A DNA stretch of 64,000 nt, taken from NCBI GenBank assembly GCA_025362735.1, contig JANYFL010000037.1, forward strand, positions 1-64,000, given 5' to 3'. Both the position numbers and the translations under genes were made by a program. The notes under the pieces are model-generated. The model was not told where the DNA came from, made no database searches, and saw nothing but the letters and a program-made list of their open reading frames with translations. Shown piece after piece: positions 16,929-25,606 of the stretch. Origin of the DNA: Betaproteobacteria bacterium. GTDB lineage: Bacteria > Pseudomonadota > Gammaproteobacteria > Burkholderiales > Burkholderiaceae_D. How positions within the stretch are numbered: position 1 is the stretch's first letter; each line of letters starts with the position of its first letter.

Positions 16929-19904
16929 TTAATCGAAGGTGAAACGCATACCAACCTTGAAGGCACGACCCAGCAAATCATAGTAAGCAGTACCGTTAGC
17001 CGGGAATGGAGGTGCGCGATCAAGCAGATTGTTGATCGTGAAGTACACCTCACGCCGCCCTTCGACACCCAGGTCATAGCTGCCGCCCACATTTACTAAT
17101 GTATATGCAGGAACGATGTTGTTATTGACGCTATTCGGCAAGGCCGGGTTGTAGCGCGAATCATCCGGACCTACCAGACTATTGTCTTGATGGCCGCGGC
17201 TGATATAGCGCACCTGACCATTGAGATTCAAGCGGTTCAACTTATAGCTCAAAGTTGTGGCCCACATCCATTTTGGCAAACCGGCAGGACCACCGAATAC
17301 AGCACCACTTTGATCTGCGCGGTTGACACCGTTCGGGAACAAGGCGGAGATATCGGTTGAGGTCGAGTATTCAAAAACACGGGTGCCTTGAATATTGACA
17401 TTGAGCGTTCCGGAGAGACCCGCCATCAGGTCCTTCAGTGGCTGCGCATAGGACAGTTGCATGTCAACCCCATGCGTACGGAATTCAGCGACATTCGCCA
17501 ACGCCGCGCTGACCGCCGTAATCTGACCATTGACCACATCATTATTGGCAAAGGTAATCAAAGAACAAAACGGCCCCCCGTTGTAGACCCCGCCCGGCAG
17601 ACAATTGTTGACGACTGCTTGTGCCGAACTAGATGTAATGGCTCCTTTGATATTGATGCGGTAATAGTCAGCCGATACGTTTAGACGTTTCAAGGCAGTG
17701 GGCTGGAACACGACGCCAAACGTTACGGTATTGGCAATTTCCGGTTTTAGGGCAGAGTTGCCCCCAGATGTTGGCAAATTGGTCATCGCTGGAACACCCC
17801 TGAGCGCAGTACGCGGATCATTCGGGATCGGTGCTAACGACGCGACCGGTGAGTAAAGCTCAACCAGATTAGGCGCTCGAATATCGCGCGAGCGGGTACC
17901 GCGCAGACGGAAATCCGGCGTAGGCTCCCAGGTCAACCCGCCTTTCCAAGTGGTGACCGTGCCGGAATTGCTATAGTCGGTGCGGCGGATTGCGCCGTTG
18001 AAGTCCAGCGACTTGGCCAGCGTAAAATTCTTCAGCAGCGGAATAATTGTTTCCATATAGGCTTCCTTGACGCTCCGTTGCGCGTATGGAAGATTGGTCC
18101 CCACGTTGGCGAGCAAGGCACCCGATTGGGTGACTGGGCCAACCGTGGTCACCAAAGATTCAGTACGGTGCTCAAGACCGAAGCCTACTGATACCGGCCC
18201 GGCCCAGACCGAAAATGGCTCCCCTTGAAGGTTGGCCGAAATCTCTTTCAGACGGGTCGTGCTCTGCCCGCTGGAAGTCGTCAGCACATAGTTATAGGCA
18301 GCAGCTGAACCACTGGGTTGGCCCAGGATGTTAATGGGCTGACAGCCGGCTGCCCGCGCTGCGGCACTGCGGCAAACCACTTGACCACCAACGACAATTG
18401 CATCAACCGCATTTCTGAAATTGTTGTTGTTAAAGGTGTTGGTGATGTTGCGATCGGATTTGTTCTGCGCATTTTGATAGGACAGATCCCATTCCCAGGT
18501 TTCACCAAAGTTGCCCTTGAGTCCAGTGAGGAGTCGCGTCGTGTTGTTGGTTGTATTGCTGACAGCCGGTCCGAAGTAGGTGCCCAAATAACCCACGGAT
18601 AGTCCTCCAGCGAACTGTGTGTTGAAGGGATTAAGCGCAGGGACCTGGGCCAGCTGTGCAGGCGTAAGAACTGCCTGCAAATAGGGATTGTCGTTTTGTA
18701 AACGCAAGGCTGGGCCAGCGCCGGCACCATCGCGACGAGCGATGCTAAAACCAACGTTACGGACATGGGAAACAAGAGGCTCAATGAAGCCACTGATATG
18801 GTCATTGAACTGATAGCTCAGCTTGCCCAGAAAATTGGCTCGCTCGACGGCGGGACGCAATTGCTGGTAATTCCGGTTATCGATCCCTGCCGCCGCATTG
18901 GCGGCCAGTGCTGCGTCGGTAAAGGCATCGCTACTCCCGGTGTTATAACTATAGATACCGGGTGAGATGGGTGCTGTCGTCGTTACACCATTGGCGCCCT
19001 TGACAAATGCCAAGCCGAATAAAGGACCAGGCGTTTGAATGATGCCGCCACTGGAACCCAGGCGGAAATAAGTACCTAGATTGTTAGTAATGATATTCGC
19101 AGGCGTTCCAGCCGGTCGAGTGGACGGCAAATTCTGGATCACACCGTAACTTTTTTTGCCCCATTCGCGTTGATCATTAAAACCGGACGTACCGTCATTG
19201 CGGTTATATTCTCCCCCGGCAATAATATGTCCCTTCCCGCCGGCAAAGCCCGTACCACCAGCAATGCTGGCGAAGGTGTCTTTGGCATCACCATATCGGG
19301 TCTGACCGTACTGCACATTGCCTTTGATACCTTCCAGCTTGTCATTCAGGATGATATTGACCACCCCTGCCACGGCATCGGAACCATAGGCTGCAGAAGC
19401 GCCGCCAGTCACCACATCCACGCTGCGGATCAGCGCCGTTGGAATAATGTTCAAATCGGTCGTACCCGGAACATTGCCCTGGCCGAATGCAGCGGGGATA
19501 TTGATGATTGGCAAACGATTACGATCCAGCAATACCAGCGTGCGTGGTGCGGTCAAGCCGCGCAAATCCGCCAGCACGACACCACTGTTACCAAGACCAC
19601 CGGCCGACGGCGTATTGGTGCCGCGAAACGCCGGCACTTCATTCAGCACATCGCCAATGTTGACCGTAGCGCGTTGTTCCAGAAGTTCTGCTCCGACGAC
19701 AATGGTCGGCGTAGGTGCGGTAAATCCAGCCCGGTCTATACGTGAGGCAGATACGACGATTTCCTCCTGGACTTGCGGCGCCATGACAGCCTCGGTGCTT
19801 TGTGCTCTGACAGGCATGGCGCTGATGGTGCCCAATGCAGCAAGAGCGATTGCAATAGCCTGCACCGAAGGTTTGATCGTAAATTTATTTAGCTTGTGAA
19901 TCAT
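16929..19904 (-). CDS. TonB-dependent outer membrane receptor
   Basis: Outer membrane active transporter of 991 residues. Signal peptide to about residue 34 (MPVRA). A TonB-box-like EEIVVSAS is at 47-54. The plug domain (about 60-200) has LRGLTAPRTLVLLDRNRLP and VVTGGASAAYGSDAVAGVVNIIL. The C-terminal 22-strand barrel ends in GMRFTFD with a terminal aromatic-containing strand. Preceded by GGGAG and a palindromic operator candidate. In this position, followed by an esterase and a GH2 enzyme, it probably imports an oligosaccharide or uronoside rather than iron, as in carbohydrate-utilisation loci of Xanthomonas and Caulobacter. Confidence 0.93.
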   Translation of the reverse strand: MIHKLNKFTIKPSVQAIAIALAALGTISAMPVRAQSTEAVMAPQVQEEIVVSASRIDRAGFTAPTPTIVVGAELLEQRATVNIGDVLNEVPAFRGTNTPSAGGLGNSGVVLADLRGLTAPRTLVLLDRNRLPIINIPAAFGQGNVPGTTDLNIIPTALIRSVDVVTGGASAAYGSDAVAGVVNIILNDKLEGIKGNVQYGQTRYGDAKDTFASIAGGTGFAGGKGHIIAGGEYNRNDGTSGFNDQREWGKKSYGVIQNLPSTRPAGTPANIITNNLGTYFRLGSSGGIIQTPGPLFGLAFVKGANGVTTTAPISPGIYSYNTGSSDAFTDAALAANAAAGIDNRNYQQLRPAVERANFLGKLSYQFNDHISGFIEPLVSHVRNVGFSIARRDGAGAGPALRLQNDNPYLQAVLTPAQLAQVPALNPFNTQFAGGLSVGYLGTYFGPAVSNTTNNTTRLLTGLKGNFGETWEWDLSYQNAQNKSDRNITNTFNNNNFRNAVDAIVVGGQVVCRSAAARAAGCQPINILGQPSGSAAAYNYVLTTSSGQSTTRLKEISANLQGEPFSVWAGPVSVGFGLEHRTESLVTTVGPVTQSGALLANVGTNLPYAQRSVKEAYMETIIPLLKNFTLAKSLDFNGAIRRTDYSNSGTVTTWKGGLTWEPTPDFRLRGTRSRDIRAPNLVELYSPVASLAPIPNDPRTALRGVPAMTNLPTSGGNSALKPEIANTVTFGVVFQPTALKRLNVSADYYRINIKGAITSSSAQAVVNNCLPGGVYNGGPFCSLITFANNDVVNGQITAVSAALANVAEFRTHGVDMQLSYAQPLKDLMAGLSGTLNVNIQGTRVFEYSTSTDISALFPNGVNRADQSGAVFGGPAGLPKWMWATTLSYKLNRLNLNGQVRYISRGHQDNSLVGPDDSRYNPALPNSVNNNIVPAYTLVNVGGSYDLGVEGRREVYFTINNLLDRAPPFPANGTAYYDLLGRAFKVGMRFTFD

Positions 19905-19941
19905 GATTGAGCTCCCGTTAATTTTAAAAAAGTCTCCGAAC

Positions 19942-19953
19942 CGGTGCGCACCG
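19942..19953. promoter_or_regulatory. Palindromic operator candidate before the TonB receptor
   Basis: CGGTGCGCACCG is a perfect 12-bp palindrome located 38-49 bases before the receptor start. On the minus strand TATATG lies just upstream of it, so the palindrome would cover the transcription start. A LacI- or other sugar-responsive repressor could bind here. No regulator gene of that type lies in the window. Confidence 0.4.
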
Positions 19954-19986
19954 ATCCATATAAAAAATCCTGCGTGTTAATAAAAA

Positions 19987-21747
19987 TCAGTGAATCTCAG
20001 GCTCGCCACCTACGAACTTTTTGGTGTTGGGTGAATCAGCAACTGGTTCTAGAAAATCAAAATCACAACCCTTGTCCGCCTGACTTACATGCTTGAGATA
20101 TATGGTGCCGAAGCCGCGTTCGAACTTGGGCTTGGGTGCAACCCAGGCCGCGCGACGTACTGAAAACTCGGCGTCGGAGATCAACAGATTGAGTTTGCGT
20201 TCGGGCACATTGAGTTCGATCAGGTCACCGTCCTGCACCAGCGCCAGCGGACCGCCGACCCAGGCTTCCGGTGCTACGTGGAGCACGCAGGCGCCGTAGC
20301 TGGTGCCGCTCATGCGCGCATCGGAAATACGCACCATGTCGCGCACGCCCTGCTCCAATAATTTTTTCGGGATCGGCAACTGACCCCACTCAGGCATGCC
20401 TGGCGCACCCTGCGGCCCGGCGTTCTGCAGCACGAGCACTGAGTTGGCATCGACGTCGAGATCAGGCGCGTCAATGCGGGCGGTCATGTCGTTATAGTCT
20501 TTGAACACGACTGCGCGACCGGTATGTATCAGCAGTTCCTGTTCAGCGGCGGGAGGCTTGATGACAGCACCGTCCGGCGCGAGGTTGCCGCGCAGAACCG
20601 CCAGCCCATCGCGCTCAACCAGCGCGGTGGTGCGGGTACGAATCACGTCGGCGTTATAGACCTTGGCCCCGGCGATGTTGGTGCCAAGCGTGCTGCCGTT
20701 GACGGTCATCTGCGTGGTGTCGATCAGGTCACCGAGTTGCAGCAGCAGCGCACGCAGACCACCGGCATAGTAGAAATCTTCCATCAGGTATTTGCCCGAT
20801 GGACGGATGTTTGCCAGCACCGGTATGCGCCGCGCCAGTTCGTCGTAATGATCAAGGTTGAGCGGATAACCACTGCGCCGCGCCATGGCTACCATGTGCA
20901 CGATGGCATTGGTTGAACCCGACAAAGACAGTGCCGCAATGACACCATTGTCGAAGGCGGCGGGCGTGAGAATGTCCGTCAGGGTCAGGTCTTCCCACAC
21001 CATTTCGACAATGCGCTTGCCGGTCAGCGTAGCCATTTGCGCATGCCTTGAATCGGGCGCGGGTATCGAGGCAGCACCAGGCAGCGTGAGGCCCATCGCT
21101 TCAACGGCGCTGGTCATCGTGGAAGCAGTACCCATAGTCATGCAGTGGCCCGGCGAACGGGCGATGCCGTCTTCGACTTCCTGCCAGTCCTGCTCGGTGA
21201 TATTGCCTGCACGCAGTTCGGCCCAGTACTTCCAGGTATCCGAACCACTGCCGAGATAACCGCCCTTGTAATCACCGCGCAGCATGGTGCCGCCGGGCAT
21301 GAAAATGGTGGGCAGGTTCATCGAAATGGCACCCATCAACAGTGCCGGTGTGGTCTTGTCGCAGCCGCCCATGAGCACGCAGCCATCGGCGGGATAACTG
21401 CGCAGCAGCTCTTCGGTTTCCATCGCCAGCAGGTTACGATAGAGCATGGTCGTTGGCTTCTGGAAAGGCTCGGACAAACTCATTGCGGGCATCTCGACCG
21501 GAAAACCACCGGCCTGCCAGATACCACGCTTGATCTCTTCAGCACGCTGTTTGAAATGGCTGTGGCAGGGATTGATGTCGCTCCAGGTATTGATGATAGC
21601 GATCACCGGTTTGCCCGCGTAATCACTGCGGTGGTAACCCATTTGCGCGGTACGCGAGCGATGGCCGAACGAGCGCATATCCTTGACGCCGTACCAGCGA
21701 TGGCTGCGTAGTTCTTCTGGAGTTTTGCGTGGTTTGGTCATGTTCAT
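19987..21747 (-). CDS. IlvD/EDD family sugar-acid dehydratase
   Basis: Iron-sulfur dehydratase of 586 residues, related to L-arabinonate and D-xylonate dehydratases rather than to the branched-chain amino acid IlvD. Three cluster cysteines are visible: Cys61 (NPCHSHF), Cys129 (GGCDKTTPA) and Cys202 (SPGHCMTMG), with spacing matching the [2Fe-2S] sugar-acid members. C-terminal motifs include [20 protein letters not shown]. It lies between a DapA-family lyase and a TonB receptor in a locus with uronate dehydrogenase. The likely substrate is therefore an aldarate (galactarate or glucarate), a step usually done by enolase-superfamily enzymes. Aldonate substrates remain possible. Confidence 0.88.
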   Translation of the reverse strand: MNMTKPRKTPEELRSHRWYGVKDMRSFGHRSRTAQMGYHRSDYAGKPVIAIINTWSDINPCHSHFKQRAEEIKRGIWQAGGFPVEMPAMSLSEPFQKPTTMLYRNLLAMETEELLRSYPADGCVLMGGCDKTTPALLMGAISMNLPTIFMPGGTMLRGDYKGGYLGSGSDTWKYWAELRAGNITEQDWQEVEDGIARSPGHCMTMGTASTMTSAVEAMGLTLPGAASIPAPDSRHAQMATLTGKRIVEMVWEDLTLTDILTPAAFDNGVIAALSLSGSTNAIVHMVAMARRSGYPLNLDHYDELARRIPVLANIRPSGKYLMEDFYYAGGLRALLLQLGDLIDTTQMTVNGSTLGTNIAGAKVYNADVIRTRTTALVERDGLAVLRGNLAPDGAVIKPPAAEQELLIHTGRAVVFKDYNDMTARIDAPDLDVDANSVLVLQNAGPQGAPGMPEWGQLPIPKKLLEQGVRDMVRISDARMSGTSYGACVLHVAPEAWVGGPLALVQDGDLIELNVPERKLNLLISDAEFSVRRAAWVAPKPKFERGFGTIYLKHVSQADKGCDFDFLEPVADSPNTKKFVGGEPEIH

Positions 21748-21780
21748 CGTTCCTGGTGATTGCAGTTAGCTCAGCGCAGA

Positions 21781-22704
21781 TCAGGCCAGACTCTTGTCAT
21801 GCGCCAGCAGATTACGCGCAGCAGTTGCAATGGCCGGGCGATGTTCCTCATCAATATTCGAGAGCATGGGCAGCATCGGGCCCATGTCGCCAATGCCACC
21901 CAGGGTCACGGCTTCGTGCAGCACGCGGATTGGACTCAGGCCATCACGCAGGTCTTCGAGCGGCATGTAGTGCGCGCGAATTTTTTCGGCTTCGTCGTAT
22001 TTCTTTTCTTTGAGCAGGCTCAGGATTTTCATTGAGCCACGCGGGCCGACGCAGCCGGAGCCGGTGGTGAAACCGGTGAGGCCGAAGTCGCGCAGATGAA
22101 TGATGGCGGGACGTTCACCAATGCCGCTGACGATGAGCTTGCGATCGACCTTGGTGACCAGTTCTTCAAGGTAAGCATCCTTGCTCGAATCGTCACGCAC
22201 GGTGGCGTACTTGATGGCTGCAACAATGCCGTCCTTGCACAGCGATGCCACTGTGTCCGGTGACAGATAGCCGTCGGACTTGATATAGATGATCAGCGGC
22301 TTGCCGTAGCGCTCGGCGAGCTTGCGTGCGCCGGTGGCAATGCCGGCTTCGCTGGAGACGAGCTGCATCGGCAACAGCATGGCGGTCGGGAAAGTACGTT
22401 CACGCAGGATGTCGATCTGATCCATGGCGCGACCATAGTCGGGGCCGATGGAAGGAATGACCCAGGTATCACGACCGGCCAGCTCTGCCAGCATGTCAAC
22501 GACTTTGGGATATTCCGAAACGCCGATGTTGTAGAAGTTGGCATTGCCGCCATACATCAGCGTACGCACGCCGCCATTTTCCATGTGTTTGATGAGGGTG
22601 CGGTTGCCTTCAACGTTGAGGCTCAGGTCGGCATGACGTGCCAGGGGCGGAACAGCGAGTACCGAGCCAAGCAGGTCGGCGACGGTCACTGAAGTGGTTT
22701 TCAT
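21781..22704 (-). CDS. DapA-family lyase/dehydratase (candidate 5-keto-4-deoxyglucarate dehydratase)
   Basis: Class I aldolase-fold protein of 307 residues. The Schiff-base Lys165 (AAIKYAT) and Tyr140 (LIIYIKSDG) of the DapA superfamily are present. The substrate-loop region near residue 50 reads YGGNANFYN, not the common GTTGE-type motif, so it belongs to a divergent subgroup. The start follows an AAGGAAACC ribosome site. Position directly after the SMP-30 lactonase and before the IlvD-type dehydratase suggests it converts a keto-deoxy-aldarate to 2-oxoglutarate semialdehyde with loss of CO2 and water. The semialdehyde dehydrogenase is encoded at 25607. The activity is inferred from the pathway. 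Confidence 0.8.
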   Translation of the reverse strand: MKTTSVTVADLLGSVLAVPPLARHADLSLNVEGNRTLIKHMENGGVRTLMYGGNANFYNIGVSEYPKVVDMLAELAGRDTWVIPSIGPDYGRAMDQIDILRERTFPTAMLLPMQLVSSEAGIATGARKLAERYGKPLIIYIKSDGYLSPDTVASLCKDGIVAAIKYATVRDDSSKDAYLEELVTKVDRKLIVSGIGERPAIIHLRDFGLTGFTTGSGCVGPRGSMKILSLLKEKKYDEAEKIRAHYMPLEDLRDGLSPIRVLHEAVTLGGIGDMGPMLPMLSNIDEEHRPAIATAARNLLAHDKSLA

Positions 22705-22824
22705 TCTGGTTTCCTTGTTATGTATAGAGCAGGTTGAGGTTCGTTATCGTTAGAAAAGTCGGTTCGCAAAATTAGTCAGAAAATCGAGTCGAAAAGATTG
22801 AAAGCGGGCTTGAAAGTGGATGCG

Positions 22825-23730
22825 TCAATCGGCGTACATCGGTTCCGGCAAACCGCAAACGCCGGGACGCAAGGCAAACACCCCACCGGCCAGGGGCTGA
22901 TCGCTGAGGTCGATGTCATCGGGACGAATCGACGCGACAAACAGGGTGTCGAGTCCGGCGCCGCCAAAGGCGCACATCGATGGTTTTTTCACCGGCACGG
23001 TGAGCGAGCGGTCGAGCTTGCCCTGCGGCGTAAAGCGATGAATCTGGCCCGAGTCATTACCGCAAATCCAGTAGCAGCCATCGGCATCCACGGCGGCGCC
23101 ATCGGGCCTGCCGGGATAAGGATTCATGTCCACGAACAAACGACGGTTGTACGGCGTGCCGCTGGCGATGTCGTAATCGAAGGCCCAGATTTTTTGCACT
23201 GATATGTGCGAATCGGACACGTACATGATGCGGCCATCAGGACTGAAGGCGAGGCCGTTGGAGACGATGAGACCGTCGAGCAGCAGCGTGAGGCCACCGT
23301 TTTTTTCATAGCCATAGAAGGCTCCAACCGGACGCGCCGCGTTGGTATCGAAAAACATGGTGCCCGCACGAAAGCGGCCTTGACGATCACAGCGACCATC
23401 GTTGAAGCGCATGGTGGTGGTGACGTGCTGCACGACGGCCAGACGTTCGCTTTTAACCGATGTGGTGTTGGGATCCAGCGTGAGCTGGAACACACCGCTT
23501 TCCATTCCGGCGATCCAGCCACCCTCTTTACGCGGGGCAACACAGCCCATCATTTCAGGTGCAAGCCAGTGACGCACGGCACCACTGGCCGCATCCCAGC
23601 GATGGAGTTTGCTGGCTAAAATATCAACCCAGTACAAAGCCTGTTCCGCCGCGACCCATACCGGGCTTTCACCGACGGCACAGCGAGCATCCACGATTAA
23701 ATCAGCCTGGGCTGCGATGTGAGTCCCCAT
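22825..23730 (-). CDS. SMP-30/gluconolactonase family lactonase
   Basis: Six-bladed beta-propeller lactonase of 301 residues; the ATG at 23730 follows the udh stop by one base (TGACATG), so the two are translationally coupled. Divalent-metal ligand motifs of the family are present: Glu21 (VGESPVW), RFNDGRCDRQGRFRAG, SNGLAFSPDG and RPDGAAVDADG. Uronate dehydrogenase makes an aldaro-lactone; this enzyme would open it to the aldarate. Close relatives act on glucono-, xylono- or arabino-lactones, so the specificity comes from its coupling to udh. Confidence 0.9.
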   Translation of the reverse strand: MGTHIAAQADLIVDARCAVGESPVWVAAEQALYWVDILASKLHRWDAASGAVRHWLAPEMMGCVAPRKEGGWIAGMESGVFQLTLDPNTTSVKSERLAVVQHVTTTMRFNDGRCDRQGRFRAGTMFFDTNAARPVGAFYGYEKNGGLTLLLDGLIVSNGLAFSPDGRIMYVSDSHISVQKIWAFDYDIASGTPYNRRLFVDMNPYPGRPDGAAVDADGCYWICGNDSGQIHRFTPQGKLDRSLTVPVKKPSMCAFGGAGLDTLFVASIRPDDIDLSDQPLAGGVFALRPGVCGLPEPMYAD

Positions 23731-23731
23731 G

Positions 23732-24541
23732 TCAATCCTCGAAAGGTCCAAATTTGACGAATCGGGCGCCCTGATACATGGCTTCAGGATCGGCAGGGTC
23801 GAGAGCAGGCAAAGCTTCGATTTTTGCGCGGAAGGCTTCGGCGCTGTCCTTGGGTACATAGCCGAGGTGAGCGGCCTTGCCGTTGTCCCACCAGACATCA
23901 CGATTGGCTGACACGCCATAAGCAATGGTATGGCCGACATCCAGCGCAAACAACGAGCAGCGGATCAACTCGATCAGATCCGGGTAGCTCAGCCAGGTGG
24001 TCAGCATGCGGCGATCACTTGGTTCCGGATAACAGGAGCCAATGCGCAGACACACAGTCTCGATACCGTAGCGGTCAAAGTAAAACCGCGACAAATCCTC
24101 GCCATAAGACTTGCTTAATCCATAGTAGCCATCGGGGCGGCGCGGACACTCCGAGTCGAGCATCTCGCCCTGCTTGTGGAAACCCACCACGTGATTGGAA
24201 CTGGCAAATACCACACGCTTTACCTCATTGCGGCGGGCACCTTCATAGATATGGAATACACCCCGGATGTTTGCTTCAAGAATTTCTTCGAAGGGTCGCT
24301 CTACCGAGACACCACCCAGATGTACGATCGCATCGGTACCCTGAGTCAGCATATCGACGGCACGCTTGTCGGCGAGATCACAGCGCATCACCTCTTCTCC
24401 CGGCTCAGCAGAACCCATGTCGACAATGTCCGACAAACGCAGAGTCTTTGCGTACGGTTTCAGGCCGTCCCGCAAAACCTTCCCCAAACCTCCCCCAGCT
24501 CCGGTCAACAACAATCGATCAAATTTTTGACTTGAGTTCAT
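23732..24541 (-). CDS. udh: Uronate dehydrogenase
   Basis: NAD-dependent short-chain dehydrogenase of 270 residues that oxidises D-glucuronate or D-galacturonate to the corresponding aldaro-lactone. The Rossmann motif TGAGGGLG is at residues 13-20 and the catalytic YxxxK is Tyr140-Lys144 (YYGLSK). Several stretches match characterised Udh proteins as I remember them: VLRLSDI, FASSNHVVGF, SKSYGEDLSRFYFDRYGIET, TTWLSYPDL and VWWDN with HLGYVPKDS. The start at 24541 is preferred (GGAG 12 bases upstream); an in-frame ATG at 24562 is possible. First gene of the minus-strand cluster, divergent from the GntR regulator across an operator-like sequence. Confidence 0.93.
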   Translation of the reverse strand: MNSSQKFDRLLLTGAGGGLGKVLRDGLKPYAKTLRLSDIVDMGSAEPGEEVMRCDLADKRAVDMLTQGTDAIVHLGGVSVERPFEEILEANIRGVFHIYEGARRNEVKRVVFASSNHVVGFHKQGEMLDSECPRRPDGYYGLSKSYGEDLSRFYFDRYGIETVCLRIGSCYPEPSDRRMLTTWLSYPDLIELIRCSLFALDVGHTIAYGVSANRDVWWDNGKAAHLGYVPKDSAEAFRAKIEALPALDPADPEAMYQGARFVKFGPFED

Positions 24542-24570
24542 GCTTTTGATAGTCTCCACCATTAAATATC

Positions 24571-24600
24571 TTGTATGTTATCGGTTGTCGTACAACATAA
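24571..24600. promoter_or_regulatory. Candidate GntR operator in the udh-gntR intergenic region
   Basis: TTGTCGTACAA (24585-24595) fits the FadR-subfamily half-site pattern TNGTNNNACNA. It sits inside a longer dyad with ATGTT and AACAT at 24574-24578 and 24594-24598. Reading the minus strand gives ATGTTGTACGAC, almost identical to ATGTTGTATGAT at 25471 before the semialdehyde dehydrogenase gene. Binding here would control udh and the regulator together. Confidence 0.5.
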
Positions 24601-24621
24601 TCGGACGAATATTACAAAACC

Positions 24622-25422
24622 ATGGCTAAAGTGTCAACGAATACTTTAAAGAACAGTCTTGAAATTGAGACGCTCCCAATTCCTGAGCGCCCACGAAAAC
24701 GTCAGCGCAGCCTCGTACACCAACTGGTTGACACTATCACCCAGCAAATCCAGGCTCAAACCTTAAGGCCTGGCGATAAGCTGCCCACAGAAGCGCAGAT
24801 CATGCAAGCGCATGGCGTCAGCCGCACCATCGTGCGCGAAGCCCTATCCCGTATGCAGGCAGCTGGCTTGGTTGAAACACATCATGGCATCGGCACCTTT
24901 ATCCTGGAGGCGCGCCCGAGCACCCGTTTTCGTATCAGCCCGACCGATATAGTCACAGCCACTGATGAAATGGCACTGATGGAAGTACGCATCAGCCTGG
25001 AAATTGAATCAGCCGGACTGGCGGCCATGCGCCGCACCGAAGTGCAACTGGTCGAAATGCGAAAAGCCCTAGATGATTTTGCAGCGGCGAGCATGAACCA
25101 CGTTGGCGATACCATCTCGCCTGATTTTCGCTTCCATATCGCCATTGCGAATGCCACTGGTAATCGCTATTACGCGGATATCCTGAGTACCCTTGATGCA
25201 ACCATGATTCCGCGCTCGAGTCACTATCCGACTAGACTGGCAAAGGAAGACCTTACCGAACATCTAAGTAGGGTGAACCGTCAGCATGAAGATATCTATG
25301 AAGCTATCGCGCGGAAAGATACGGATTTCGCCCGCGCGGCGATGCGAATGCATCTCACCAGCAGCCGTGATCGTATGCACCGTACGCCCTCGGAAATAGA
25401 CGGTTCCGGCAAGCCAACATAA
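24622..25422 (+). CDS. GntR/FadR-family transcriptional regulator
   Basis: Ligand-responsive repressor of 266 residues. The winged-helix domain at about 30-100 shows LRPGDKLPTEAQIMQAHGVS, RTIVREALSRMQAAGLVE and HGIGTFI. A C-terminal FCD all-helical ligand domain follows with the metal-site pattern DFRFHIAIANATGNRYY and a late His/Arg segment (NRQHEDIYEAI). FCD regulators of hexuronate systems (ExuR, UxuR) sense uronates. It sits between the udh and semialdehyde dehydrogenase transcripts and very likely controls both through the shared operator-like motif. Confidence 0.93.
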   Translation: MAKVSTNTLKNSLEIETLPIPERPRKRQRSLVHQLVDTITQQIQAQTLRPGDKLPTEAQIMQAHGVSRTIVREALSRMQAAGLVETHHGIGTFILEARPSTRFRISPTDIVTATDEMALMEVRISLEIESAGLAAMRRTEVQLVEMRKALDDFAAASMNHVGDTISPDFRFHIAIANATGNRYYADILSTLDATMIPRSSHYPTRLAKEDLTEHLSRVNRQHEDIYEAIARKDTDFARAAMRMHLTSSRDRMHRTPSEIDGSGKPT

Positions 25423-25452
25423 CAGTGCAAGCTGATTTCCCGCCGCCCGGGC

Positions 25453-25498
25453 TTGTCATGATTCCGGACAATGTTGTATGATGTCTTATGACATGACA
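25453..25498 (+). promoter_or_regulatory. Sigma70 promoter with overlapping operator candidate before the KGSA dehydrogenase gene
   Basis: TTGTCA (25453-25458) and TATGAT (25477-25482), 18 bases apart, form a plausible promoter. ATGTTGTATGAT (25471-25482) covers the -10 and matches the motif upstream of udh. Immediately after it ATGTC/GACAT (25481-25485, 25490-25494) form a short inverted repeat. Repression by the neighbouring GntR protein would be by blocking the -10. Confidence 0.5.
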
Positions 25499-25606
25499 GT
25501 CGCAGCAGCGATGTAGCCGGCTATTTCTTGTAACTCTGCCTTTATCACTGCTGGGCACTTCAGCACTGCTTCAGTAACCTGACCCATCAATAATGAGAGC
25601 CAAAGA

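Noticed and set aside
16817-17092. 92-residue N-terminal extension of the exported esterase
   Set aside because: It overlaps the end of the TonB receptor gene, hides the signal peptide and lacks a ribosome site, whereas the start at 16816 has AAGGAG.
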